Assembly: GCA_913058195.1 (NCBI GenBank)
Contig: CAJXPP010000146.1
Coordinates: forward strand, 1-5,883
DNA: 5,883 nt
Origin: an uncultured Gammaproteobacteria bacterium
GTDB lineage: Bacteria; Pseudomonadota; Gammaproteobacteria; Nitrosococcales; Methylophagaceae
Reading direction: 5' to 3'
The stretch's first letter is position 1; every line of letters starts with the position of its first letter. This document shows positions 1-5,883 of this stretch, in pieces. The translations under genes were made by a program, and so were the position numbers. Under the pieces are notes generated by a model. It searched no databases, was not told where the DNA came from, and worked only from the letters and a program-made list of their open reading frames with translations.

Positions 1-20
1 ATAAAAATATTGACTTAAAT

Positions 21-665
21 ATGGATTTTTTAAAAACGGCTTATTTGCTTCCAAGGCAGCAGCATTGGTCAGATAGCCCAGCTAATGGGGTAAGGCGTAT
101 CCCATTAGAACGAGAGTCAGTAGAGTCAGGCCGCGCCACAAGCATCGTTTCTTACCAAGCGGGATCTTTTTTCCCTGAACACCAGCATATTCAAGGTGAG
201 GAGATCTATGTCATTGATGGTGTCTTTTCCGATGAAAATGGTGACTATCCCGCTGGTAGTTATATCCGAAATCCAGCAGGTTCACGTCATAGTCCATTCT
301 CAAAACAAGGCTGCACGCTATTTGTTAAGTTAAATCAATTTCAAACTGGCGATAATCAACAAATTGTAATCAAGCCTGAGCAACAGCAATGGGGTAATGG
401 AATAGGTAATCTAAAAGTGTGCTCACTTCATTCATACAACACGGAAAGTACAGCTCTAGTCTGGTGGCCAGCCAATGAAGTTTTTAAACCACATGCTCAT
501 TATGGTGGTGAGGAAATTATTGTGCTAAAAGGTATATTTTTTGATGAACATGGTGAATATCCTGCGGGTAGTTGGATCCGTAACCCCCATTTAAGTCGAC
601 ACTATCCTTATGTAAAAGAGGAAACGCTTATATTGGTGAAGGTTGGACACTTAAAATCTAATTAG
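21..665 (+). CDS. Tandem double-cupin protein, ChrR cupin-like (Cupin_7) family
   Basis: A 214-residue protein built from two copies of the ChrR-type cupin fold, about residues 5-106 and 110-210. Each copy carries the metal-site pattern of the ChrR C-terminal domain, HxHx3E followed 30 residues later by His: H54, H56, E60, H90 in the first and H158, H160, E164, H194 in the second. Both also share a D-E-x-G-[DE]-Y-P-A-G-S segment and an IRNP segment. The family is known from the zinc anti-sigma factor ChrR, but the N-terminal sigma-binding domain is absent here, so this is a stand-alone cupin of unknown substrate, probably cytoplasmic because no signal peptide is seen. The start is uncertain: no ribosome-binding site precedes this ATG, the frame is open to the window edge, and the upstream codons (K-N-I-D-L-N) resemble the usual N-terminus of such proteins. 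A few residues are probably missing. OsmC-like gene follows after 138 bp. Confidence 0.85.
   Translation: MDFLKTAYLLPRQQHWSDSPANGVRRIPLERESVESGRATSIVSYQAGSFFPEHQHIQGEEIYVIDGVFSDENGDYPAGSYIRNPAGSRHSPFSKQGCTLFVKLNQFQTGDNQQIVIKPEQQQWGNGIGNLKVCSLHSYNTESTALVWWPANEVFKPHAHYGGEEIIVLKGIFFDEHGEYPAGSWIRNPHLSRHYPYVKEETLILVKVGHLKSN
231..586 (+). repeat. Internal duplication within the double-cupin gene (231-274 and 543-586)
   Basis: The most conserved stretch of each cupin copy is still recognisable in the DNA. Bases 231-274 and 543-586 match at 36 of 44 positions by hand count, with an offset of 312 bases. That equals the 104-residue spacing between equivalent metal ligands (H54 and H158, H90 and H194). 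This shows a gene-internal tandem duplication with strong constraint on the shared loop and no insertions between equivalent positions. Confidence 0.75.
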
Positions 666-678
666 GTTAATTCTGTAG

Positions 679-789
679 AAAATTAAAGAAGCTGGGCTAT
701 ATATTTTCATTTTAATGGTAATTTTACTTATAGGCTGTCACTACTCTAATGAAGTAGGCTGGACATTGAAATATAAATATAACATTTAA
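679..789 (+). other. Possible micropeptide or lipoprotein remnant with a lipobox
   Basis: Between the cupin and OsmC genes one frame is open from 679, just after a TAG, to a TAA at 787-789. Its translation has a lysine-bearing start (K-I-K-E-A-G), a hydrophobic run and then L-L-I-G-C, which fits the lipobox of a lipoprotein signal peptide; 16 more residues follow the cysteine. The only standard start codon is the ATG at 715-717, which gives 24 residues with too little before the hydrophobic run, and there is no ribosome-binding site. It could be a decayed lipoprotein gene, a real micropeptide, or chance in AT-rich DNA, where hydrophobic codons are common. Chance is the most likely. Confidence 0.15.
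723..750 (+). promoter_or_regulatory. Candidate sigma70-type promoter for the OsmC-like gene
   Basis: TTTACT (723-728) and TCTAAT (745-750) are separated by 16 bases. They match the consensus boxes at 4 of 6 and 5 of 6 positions and would start transcription near 757, about 45 bases before the OsmC-like start codon. Such matches are frequent in AT-rich DNA, so this is only the best candidate in the gap. Confidence 0.22.
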
Positions 790-803
790 AGGAAAAAAGG
801 TTT

Positions 804-1247
804 ATGTCGGCTTCATACACAGGAACAGTTACAACCGTTGGTGAAACAATGGCTCGAAGTGTTACAGATGCAAAGGCATTTAAAATATTTATAGATGAGC
901 CAGAAGAGCTTGGTGGCCAAAATGGTGCACCGAGTCCACTTGACTATATTCTTGCTTCCCAAGGCGGTTGTGTTAACTATATGGTCTTTTTCATTGCCAA
1001 AGAAATGAATATTCCTATTGAGAAAACAGAGATTACAATCACTGGCAAGCTTGATCCAGCCAAGTTTTCAGGCAAAGATATGAACGTCCGAGCAGGTTAT
1101 CAAGAAATTGACGTACAGATTTGTGTAACAAGTACAGCATCAGATGAAGAGATTGAAAATTTGAAGGATGCAGTTGAACAGCGATGTCCCGTGGGTGACA
1201 ACATTACAAATGCTACACCAGTCAGTATTTCAATGACAACACGTTGA
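804..1247 (+). CDS. OsmC-like family protein
   Basis: A 147-residue protein of normal length for the OsmC/Ohr fold. Both redox cysteines are present: C56 in a GGC motif at the start of the central helix and C128 in RCPVGDN. R18 is a candidate for the conserved arginine. The segment DEPEELGG (31-38), the PSPLDYILA stretch before C56 and RAGYQEI (96-102) place it in the uncharacterised OsmC-like subfamily rather than classical Ohr or OsmC; the usual catalytic glutamate region reads L46-D47 here. Studied relatives reduce organic hydroperoxides through the cysteine pair, so a cytoplasmic thiol peroxidase role is plausible but the substrate is unknown. The start is supported by AAAGGA at 788-793, with a second AAGG at 797-800 probably too close to be the main site. 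It lies between the cupin and the c-di-GMP gene, same strand, with gaps of 138 and 99 bp. Confidence 0.92.
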   Translation: MSASYTGTVTTVGETMARSVTDAKAFKIFIDEPEELGGQNGAPSPLDYILASQGGCVNYMVFFIAKEMNIPIEKTEITITGKLDPAKFSGKDMNVRAGYQEIDVQICVTSTASDEEIENLKDAVEQRCPVGDNITNATPVSISMTTR

Positions 1248-1287
1248 TCTATAGAAACTCATTAATTAAGAAGAGCATCTCGATTTA

Positions 1288-1310
1288 TTAGGGTATTATG
1301 AGTACTCTAA
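1288..1310 (+). promoter_or_regulatory. Leader hairpin enclosing an ATG upstream of the c-di-GMP gene
   Basis: TTAGGGTA (1288-1295) and TACTCTAA (1303-1310) pair over eight positions as RNA, with one G-U pair, around a seven-base loop (1296-1302). The loop contains an ATG (1298-1300) and the 5' arm contains the only purine-rich AGGG before it. No T-run follows, so it is not an intrinsic terminator. It may control translation of the leader or be a protein-binding site; either is inference. Confidence 0.3.
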
Positions 1311-1333
1311 CTAGAAGAACAATCACTAAATGA
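1298..1333 (+). CDS. Candidate 11-residue leader peptide
   Basis: ATG at 1298 opens an 11-codon frame (MSTLTRRTITK) ending in TGA at 1331-1333, which overlaps the ATG of the next mini-ORF as ATGA. AGGG at 1290-1293 is a weak ribosome-binding candidate and lies in the stem of the hairpin. The composition does not suggest attenuation by a particular amino acid. A frame this short could easily be chance; the chained overlaps are the only reason to list it. Confidence 0.18.
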   Translation: MSTLTRRTITK

Positions 1334-1350
1334 TTATGTTTTCAGAATGA
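1330..1350 (+). CDS. Candidate 6-residue leader peptide coupled to the MASE1 gene
   Basis: ATG at 1330 opens a six-codon frame (MIMFSE) whose TGA (1348-1350) overlaps the start codon of the large gene (1347-1349) as ATGA. No Shine-Dalgarno sequence stands directly before the large gene's start, so ribosomes ending this frame could re-initiate there. Translational coupling is an inference from layout alone. Confidence 0.18.
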   Translation: MIMFSE

Positions 1351-4300
1351 AGTTTCTTAAAAGTTACCACTGGATTGATTTACCACTAAACCTTGCCGTT
1401 CTGGCTGTTTATCTAGGCATAGCAAATCTAGGTCTAGAATTTTCCATGATGGAATCTAGTGCTACCATCTTTTGGCCTGCAGCTGGCTTTGCCCTGGCTG
1501 TAACGCTGCTGGCTGGCCCTAAATATATTCCTGGTATTTTTGGTGGCGCATTAGCTGTTGAATTGATGATAGGCAGCGCACCGACATATTCTGTTATGAC
1601 TGCATTCGGTAACACTTTCGAGACCATTTTAGCCTATTGGTTATTAATGTATTTTCGGCCGATAAACCTCTCACTAGAGCGGCTCTCAGATTTATTTAAG
1701 CTTCTAATCTATGGTGCAGTTATAAGTTCGCTGATTAGTGCCGTCATCGGACCTCTATCACTTGTTATATTAGAGCATATTGAACCTAGTCTACTGCCTG
1801 GCATTGCGCTACGTTGGTGGATGGGGGATGCCATCGGCATTGCTTTGGTTACGCCACTAATTTTACTTTTCTATCAATCACATCAACGGCTTGAGAATAA
1901 ACTTTCTTTAGAATTGCTAGCATTATTTTTTCTTACAATTCTAATGGGGCAAATAGTCCTTTTTCATTGGATTATTCCAGCATCTAGTTTAGATCTTAGT
2001 GTTGCTTGGATTTTCCCTTTCATTATTTGGTCAGGATTGCGCGCTGGACGCCGTTATACCTCTCTACTGGCATTCATCATTTGTTTACAAGCCCTTTGGG
2101 TTGCTAGTCATGGCATTGGACACTACGCCAACGATATGCAGGAAAGTGGATTGCTCAATTCCTGGATATTTGGCATGCTGATTGCGGTTGGTGGCATGGC
2201 AATGGCGGTGATTACCGCTGAAAACCTAAAGAGACTAAATGAGGCTAAAACTACTGCAATAAAATTACTTGAGAAAGAAGAACGCCTTTCATTGGCCACC
2301 GTTTCGAATGGTGTGGGTATATGGGATTTGTACCCTCAAACCGAGAAGCTAATATGGGATGATTCCATGTTTGCACTTTTTCATATACAAAAAGAAGACT
2401 TCTCTGGCGCATACGATGCATGGGTATCCTCGCTACACCCAGATGATCGTGAGCAAGCCGATCGGGAGCTTCAAACGGCATTATCGGGCGGAAAAAGCTT
2501 TGACACAGACTTTCGGGTGATTTGGCCAAATGGTGAGATTAGAAATATTAAGGGTGTAGCAAATATCTTTCGTGATGAGACTGGGAAACCAGTCCGTATG
2601 CTGGGTATTAATGCTGATATAACTGAGCAGAAGCAAGCTGAATTACGTAATAAATTTCGCTCTCATGTATTAGAACTAATTACGAATGACGAACCACTGC
2701 CAGAGATTTTAGAGGCTATTGTGCTTGGCGCTGAACTTGAAGACCCAGCTATGCTGTGCAGTATTTTATTGCTGGATGAGACAGGCAAACATCTATTGAC
2801 TGGGTCAGCACCAAGCCTTCCAGATTTTTATAACGCAGCGATTAATGGCGTTGAGATTGGAGAGGGAGTTGGCTCCTGCGGAACGGCGGCCTTTATTAAT
2901 GAACGTGTCATCGTTGAAGATATACAGGCCGATCCTTACTGGGAACGCTATAAGGTGTTGGCAGATAAAGCTGGACTAGGTGCTTGTTGGTCACAACCAA
3001 TAAGATCAGCACAGGGCAAGGTGCTAGGTACTTTTGCTATCTATCATCATAAGATAACTCAGCCAACAGAAGCCAATATTGCCTTGATTGAGCAAGCAGC
3101 AGGATTGGCTAGTATAGCGATTGAGAAAATCCAAACAAAACTGACTTTACAGTTTAGTGAAGAGCGCTTTTCACTTGCCATGCAAGGTGCTAATGATGGA
3201 CTGTGGGACTGGAATATGAAAACCAATGAAGTCTATTATTCCCCACGCTGGAAAAGCATGTTGGGGTATACAGAAAATGAGGTTAAAGATGATTTCTCGG
3301 AATGGGAACGCTTAGTACACCCAGATGATAAAGAAGCAACCTTAATCAAAGTTGGGGAGCTTTTAAATTATAAAACTCAAAATTATGAATCTGAATTTAG
3401 AATGCGAGGTAAGAGTGGGAAGTATATCAATATTCTCTCACGCGCCTTTGCTGTTGAAGATGATGCAGGACAAATAATTCGTTTGGTCGGAACTCATGTT
3501 GATATCACCGAGCGAAAAAAAGCTGAAGAAAAGCTAAAACTTTCCTCCCGAGTATTTAGTGATACTCAAGAAGGTATATTCATGACCGATGCCAACATAA
3601 TGATTGTTGATGTCAACCCTGCTTTTTGTAAAATCACTGCTTACAGTCGGGAAGAAGTTCTTGGTCAAAACCCTAGTATCTTAAGCTCAGATAAACAAAG
3701 CCCAGAGTTCTATCATAATATGTGGCAGATAATCAATGAAAACGGTCACTGGCAAGGTGAAGTATGGAATCGTAAGAAAAATGGTGAAGTGTATGCTGAA
3801 TTACTATCGGTCTCCGTCCTAAAAGATGAGCTTGATAATGCAGTCAACTATGTCGGTGTATTCACTGACATCACGAGCAGTAAAAAACAACAAGAACGAC
3901 TCAGCCTAATGGCACATTATGACGTGCTCACGGGCTTACCTAATCGCGCTTTATTTGTTGACCGATTTACGCAAGCCATTGCCCATAGTAAACGCACTAA
4001 ACATCAACTGGCTGTTTGCTTCCTTGATTTAGATAATTTCAAACCCGTTAATGATAACCATGGTCATGAGGTGGGAGATAAATTACTCATTGAAGTAGCT
4101 AAACGCATTACAGTCAATATAAGAGAAGAAGATACCGTTTCACGCCAAGGCGGTGATGAGTTTGCATTGTTACTGAATGATATTGAGTCTATTGCACAAT
4201 GTGAACAAACACTACAGCGAATACATCATGCCTTAGCACAACCGTATATCATTGATGACACCGCTCATAAAATAACAGCCTCTAGCGGTGTGACTTTATA

Positions 4301-5579
4301 CCCCGATGATGACGGAGATATTGATACTTTATTGCGCCATGCTGATCAAGCTATGTATCAAGCTAAATTAGCAGGAAAACATCGCTATCATTTGTTTAAT
4401 CCAGAGCATGACCAACGTACGATTCAAAAGCACCATCAGTTAGAAGAAATTGAACAAGCCTTAGCAAATAACGAATTTCAACTGTTTTACCAGCCCAAGG
4501 TCAATATGGTCAGTGGAAAAGTATTTGGTGCTGAAGCACTGATACGCTGGTTTCATCCTGAAAAAGGACTTATTCCTCCGTTAGAGTTCTTGCCTGCTAT
4601 TGAAGGTACAGAATTAGAAATAAAAGTAGGTGATTGGGTTATTAGCGAGGCCTTACAACAACTTGAAATATGGTGTAAGCAAGACATTGATATTGAGGTG
4701 AGTGTGAATATCGCGTCACATCACTTATTATCTAAAACGTTCTCCACTGATCTTGATACTGTTCTTGCAAGACACCCTGCTGTTGATCCAAAACATTTAC
4801 AGTTAGAAATATTAGAAAGCTCTGCCTTGGGTGATCTGAATGCTATTAGCACCACCATTGAAACATGCCAAGGTGCATTAGGCGTTAAAGTCGCACTCGA
4901 TGATTTTGGCACCGGCTATTCATCCTTAACGCATTTGAGAAGTCTACCTGTTGATACCATTAAAATAGATCAAAGTTTTGTTCTAGATATGCTCGACGAT
5001 CCAAGTGACTCTGCCATTATTGACAGTGTAATAGGATTAGCAGAGTCATTTGACCGTCAGGTAATTGCGGAAGGTGTCGAAACAACAAATCATGGCTTAA
5101 TGCTCCTTATTATGGGCTGTGAAACAGCGCAAGGTTATGGTATTGCTAGGCCGATGCCTGCTGATCACTTCCCACAATGGTTGAGTAGTTACACCCCAAA
5201 CCAAGAATGGCAGCACTTAGGTAATAAATACCGAACGGCAAAAGAAAATAAAGTAAAACTATTTAAGCTTACAAGCAACCACTGGAAAGATCATTTTATA
5301 AACAATATCCAGTCTTCAGCAGAGGAAGTGGAACACTGGCCTATTCTAGACAGTAAGCATTGTCATTGTGGTACGTGGATAAAACAAGCCAAACAAAAGC
5401 AGCTATTTGAAGTAGAAGGTTTAAAACAATTAAGTGATGTTCATGACGCACTTCATCTGATTGCTCAGACTCACCACGCCCAATATTGTGATGGTGATGT
5501 AGATGGTGCACGAAAAGGGCTAGCAGAGTTTCAGACTGCCTTTGATGATATGAATTATGCTTTGGCATTGTGTGAGTAA
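1347..5579 (+). CDS. MASE1-PAS-GAF-PAS-PAS-GGDEF-EAL-CZB membrane c-di-GMP cyclase/phosphodiesterase
   Basis: A 1410-residue inner-membrane signalling enzyme. Residues 13-292 form a MASE1 sensor with roughly 8-10 membrane segments (markers FWPAAGFALA at 42-51 and WWMGDAIG at 157-164). Then come PAS (309-427, ending DITEQ), GAF (437-595, with C511 and C547), PAS (606-725, ending DITER) and PAS (731-850). The diguanylate cyclase domain (about 851-1018) keeps GGDEF at 935-939, metal residue D894 and a product-inhibition RxxD site (R926-D929). The c-di-GMP phosphodiesterase domain (about 1028-1275) keeps EAL at 1063-1065, N1121, E1154, DDFGTGYSS from D1185, K1206, E1242 and QGY at 1262-1264. Both activities should be possible; net direction is unknown. 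Residues 1308-1405 resemble a CZB zinc-binding domain (CxxGxW from C1339, HxxxH at H1366/H1370, H1312 or H1316). The start is the first ATG after an in-frame TAA at 1308 and precedes MASE1 directly; no clear ribosome-binding site. Confidence 0.95.
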   Translation: MKFLKSYHWIDLPLNLAVLAVYLGIANLGLEFSMMESSATIFWPAAGFALAVTLLAGPKYIPGIFGGALAVELMIGSAPTYSVMTAFGNTFETILAYWLLMYFRPINLSLERLSDLFKLLIYGAVISSLISAVIGPLSLVILEHIEPSLLPGIALRWWMGDAIGIALVTPLILLFYQSHQRLENKLSLELLALFFLTILMGQIVLFHWIIPASSLDLSVAWIFPFIIWSGLRAGRRYTSLLAFIICLQALWVASHGIGHYANDMQESGLLNSWIFGMLIAVGGMAMAVITAENLKRLNEAKTTAIKLLEKEERLSLATVSNGVGIWDLYPQTEKLIWDDSMFALFHIQKEDFSGAYDAWVSSLHPDDREQADRELQTALSGGKSFDTDFRVIWPNGEIRNIKGVANIFRDETGKPVRMLGINADITEQKQAELRNKFRSHVLELITNDEPLPEILEAIVLGAELEDPAMLCSILLLDETGKHLLTGSAPSLPDFYNAAINGVEIGEGVGSCGTAAFINERVIVEDIQADPYWERYKVLADKAGLGACWSQPIRSAQGKVLGTFAIYHHKITQPTEANIALIEQAAGLASIAIEKIQTKLTLQFSEERFSLAMQGANDGLWDWNMKTNEVYYSPRWKSMLGYTENEVKDDFSEWERLVHPDDKEATLIKVGELLNYKTQNYESEFRMRGKSGKYINILSRAFAVEDDAGQIIRLVGTHVDITERKKAEEKLKLSSRVFSDTQEGIFMTDANIMIVDVNPAFCKITAYSREEVLGQNPSILSSDKQSPEFYHNMWQIINENGHWQGEVWNRKKNGEVYAELLSVSVLKDELDNAVNYVGVFTDITSSKKQQERLSLMAHYDVLTGLPNRALFVDRFTQAIAHSKRTKHQLAVCFLDLDNFKPVNDNHGHEVGDKLLIEVAKRITVNIREEDTVSRQGGDEFALLLNDIESIAQCEQTLQRIHHALAQPYIIDDTAHKITASSGVTLYPDDDGDIDTLLRHADQAMYQAKLAGKHRYHLFNPEHDQRTIQKHHQLEEIEQALANNEFQLFYQPKVNMVSGKVFGAEALIRWFHPEKGLIPPLEFLPAIEGTELEIKVGDWVISEALQQLEIWCKQDIDIEVSVNIASHHLLSKTFSTDLDTVLARHPAVDPKHLQLEILESSALGDLNAISTTIETCQGALGVKVALDDFGTGYSSLTHLRSLPVDTIKIDQSFVLDMLDDPSDSAIIDSVIGLAESFDRQVIAEGVETTNHGLMLLIMGCETAQGYGIARPMPADHFPQWLSSYTPNQEWQHLGNKYRTAKENKVKLFKLTSNHWKDHFINNIQSSAEEVEHWPILDSKHCHCGTWIKQAKQKQLFEVEGLKQLSDVHDALHLIAQTHHAQYCDGDVDGARKGLAEFQTAFDDMNYALALCE

Positions 5580-5837
5580 CCCAGTCTCGTGTTATCTATG
5601 TAATTATCAAATATTTTTGCAAGAACATAAGCCACTTATACTCTATATAACTTCGAATAAAGTTAGTAACTGTAGACATAGTACAACTAATAAATTCGCT
5701 AACCGACGGTAACAGCAGCAGTTCGTTAAACGACTGACTGCTCCTGGCACGAAACGGACGGTCAGGCGGCATCAGAACTCTAAAGAGGACGCTACCCTTT
5801 TAGGAAAATGACACCTTTTCAAACATAAGAATTAAAG
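5580..5837. other. Non-coding 3' tail without a gene
   Basis: No frame on either strand gives a credible protein. Bases 5601-5700 are about 26% GC by hand count, and 5801-5837 are similarly AT-rich, while 5701-5800 are about 54% GC. A six-base inverted repeat, TAACTT (5648-5653) and AAGTTA (5660-5665), has no T-run and is not a convincing terminator for the large gene. The GC-rich stretch is described separately. Confidence 0.6.
5717..5765. repeat. Overlapping inverted repeats in a GC-rich intergenic stretch
   Basis: Two mutually exclusive foldbacks can be drawn. The first pairs AGCAGTTCG (5717-5725) with CGA (5731-5733) and ACTGCT (5737-5742), leaving a three-base bulge. The second pairs CTGACTGCTC (5734-5743) with GGACGGTCAG (5756-5765), with one mismatch, two G-U pairs as RNA, and a 12-base loop. 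An 11-base palindrome (TCGTT, A, AACGA at 5723-5733) sits in the first. It has the look of the short structured repeats scattered between genes in marine gammaproteobacteria, but family membership cannot be shown here. No T-run follows. Confidence 0.35.
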
Positions 5838-5883
5838 CTGTCTCTTATACACATCTCCGAGCCCACGAGACTAGGCATGATCT
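5838..5883 (+). other. Illumina Nextera adapter read-through (assembly artefact)
   Basis: The contig ends in the Nextera read-through adapter. The 19-base Tn5 mosaic end is at 5838-5856 (CTGTCTCTTATACACATCT), followed by the read-2 adapter CCGAGCCCACGAGAC (5857-5871). TAGGCATG (5872-5879) matches the i7 index N706, and ATCT (5880-5883) begins the P7 segment. All 46 bases agree with the known adapter design. It is not genomic and must not be read as a transposon end. Confidence 0.98.

Noticed and set aside
10..15. TTGACT as a -35 box for the cupin gene
   Set aside because: It is only six bases before the ATG at 21, so it could not drive that start, and the frame appears to be coding through it.
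1288..1310. Intrinsic terminator of the OsmC-like gene
   Set aside because: The hairpin is AT-rich and followed by CTAGAAGAAC rather than a T-run.
1409..1627. 72-residue open frame on the minus strand
   Set aside because: It lies inside the MASE1 coding region, with no recognisable domain, and is explained by the codon bias of the large gene.
2251..2529. 92-residue open frame on the minus strand
   Set aside because: It is antisense to the first PAS domain, which is clearly coding on the + strand; no family resemblance.
5341..5568. 75-residue histidine-rich open frame on the minus strand
   Set aside because: Its histidines come from the antisense reading of the CZB region; the + strand frame carries the recognisable motif.
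5648..5665. Intrinsic terminator after the large gene
   Set aside because: The six-base AT-rich stem has no following T-run and lies about 70 bases downstream; stability would be low.
5725..5731. Integron attC site (GTTAAAC fits GTTRRRY)
   Set aside because: No matching RYYYAAC partner lies at a suitable distance on either strand, and no integrase or cassette is present.
5838..5856. Tn5-like transposon end
   Set aside because: It is followed directly by the Nextera read-2 adapter and an index, so it is library adapter, not a mobile element.

Overview
The window looks like one complete short contig from a draft or metagenomic assembly of a low-GC bacterium. Its last 46 bases (5838-5883) are Illumina Nextera read-through adapter, not genomic DNA. 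The protein content is typical of an aquatic gammaproteobacterium: a ChrR-type cupin, an OsmC-like protein and a large MASE1/PAS/GAF/GGDEF/EAL protein. The genus cannot be fixed from the sequence alone. A Methylophaga- or Cycloclasticus-like organism is only a guess from the moderate GC and protein style.

Layout: three genes lie on the + strand. (1) 21-665 encodes a tandem double-cupin protein of the ChrR cupin-like (Cupin_7) family with two intact predicted metal sites; its true start may lie before the window. (2) After a 138-bp gap, 804-1247 encodes an OsmC-like protein with both reactive cysteines. (3) After a 99-bp gap holding a small hairpin and two chained mini-ORFs, 1347-5579 encodes a 1410-residue membrane-anchored cyclic-di-GMP enzyme: MASE1, PAS, GAF, PAS, PAS, GGDEF, EAL, then a C-terminal CZB-like zinc-binding domain. 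Both catalytic domains keep their active-site motifs. The 3' tail (5580-5837) has no gene. It contains an AT-rich stretch (about 26% GC), then a sharply bounded GC-richer stretch (about 54% GC, 5701-5800) with overlapping inverted repeats.

How they may work together (inference): all three genes belong to families linked to oxidants or reactive thiols. ChrR cupins take part in the singlet-oxygen response, OsmC/Ohr proteins reduce organic hydroperoxides, and CZB domains bind zinc through a Cys/His site that in studied proteins senses zinc or hypochlorous acid. The neighbourhood could therefore couple oxidant exposure to c-di-GMP turnover. The gaps are wide enough for separate promoters, so an operon is not established. 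No RNA gene, CRISPR array or transposase was seen, and no convincing intrinsic terminator follows any gene.
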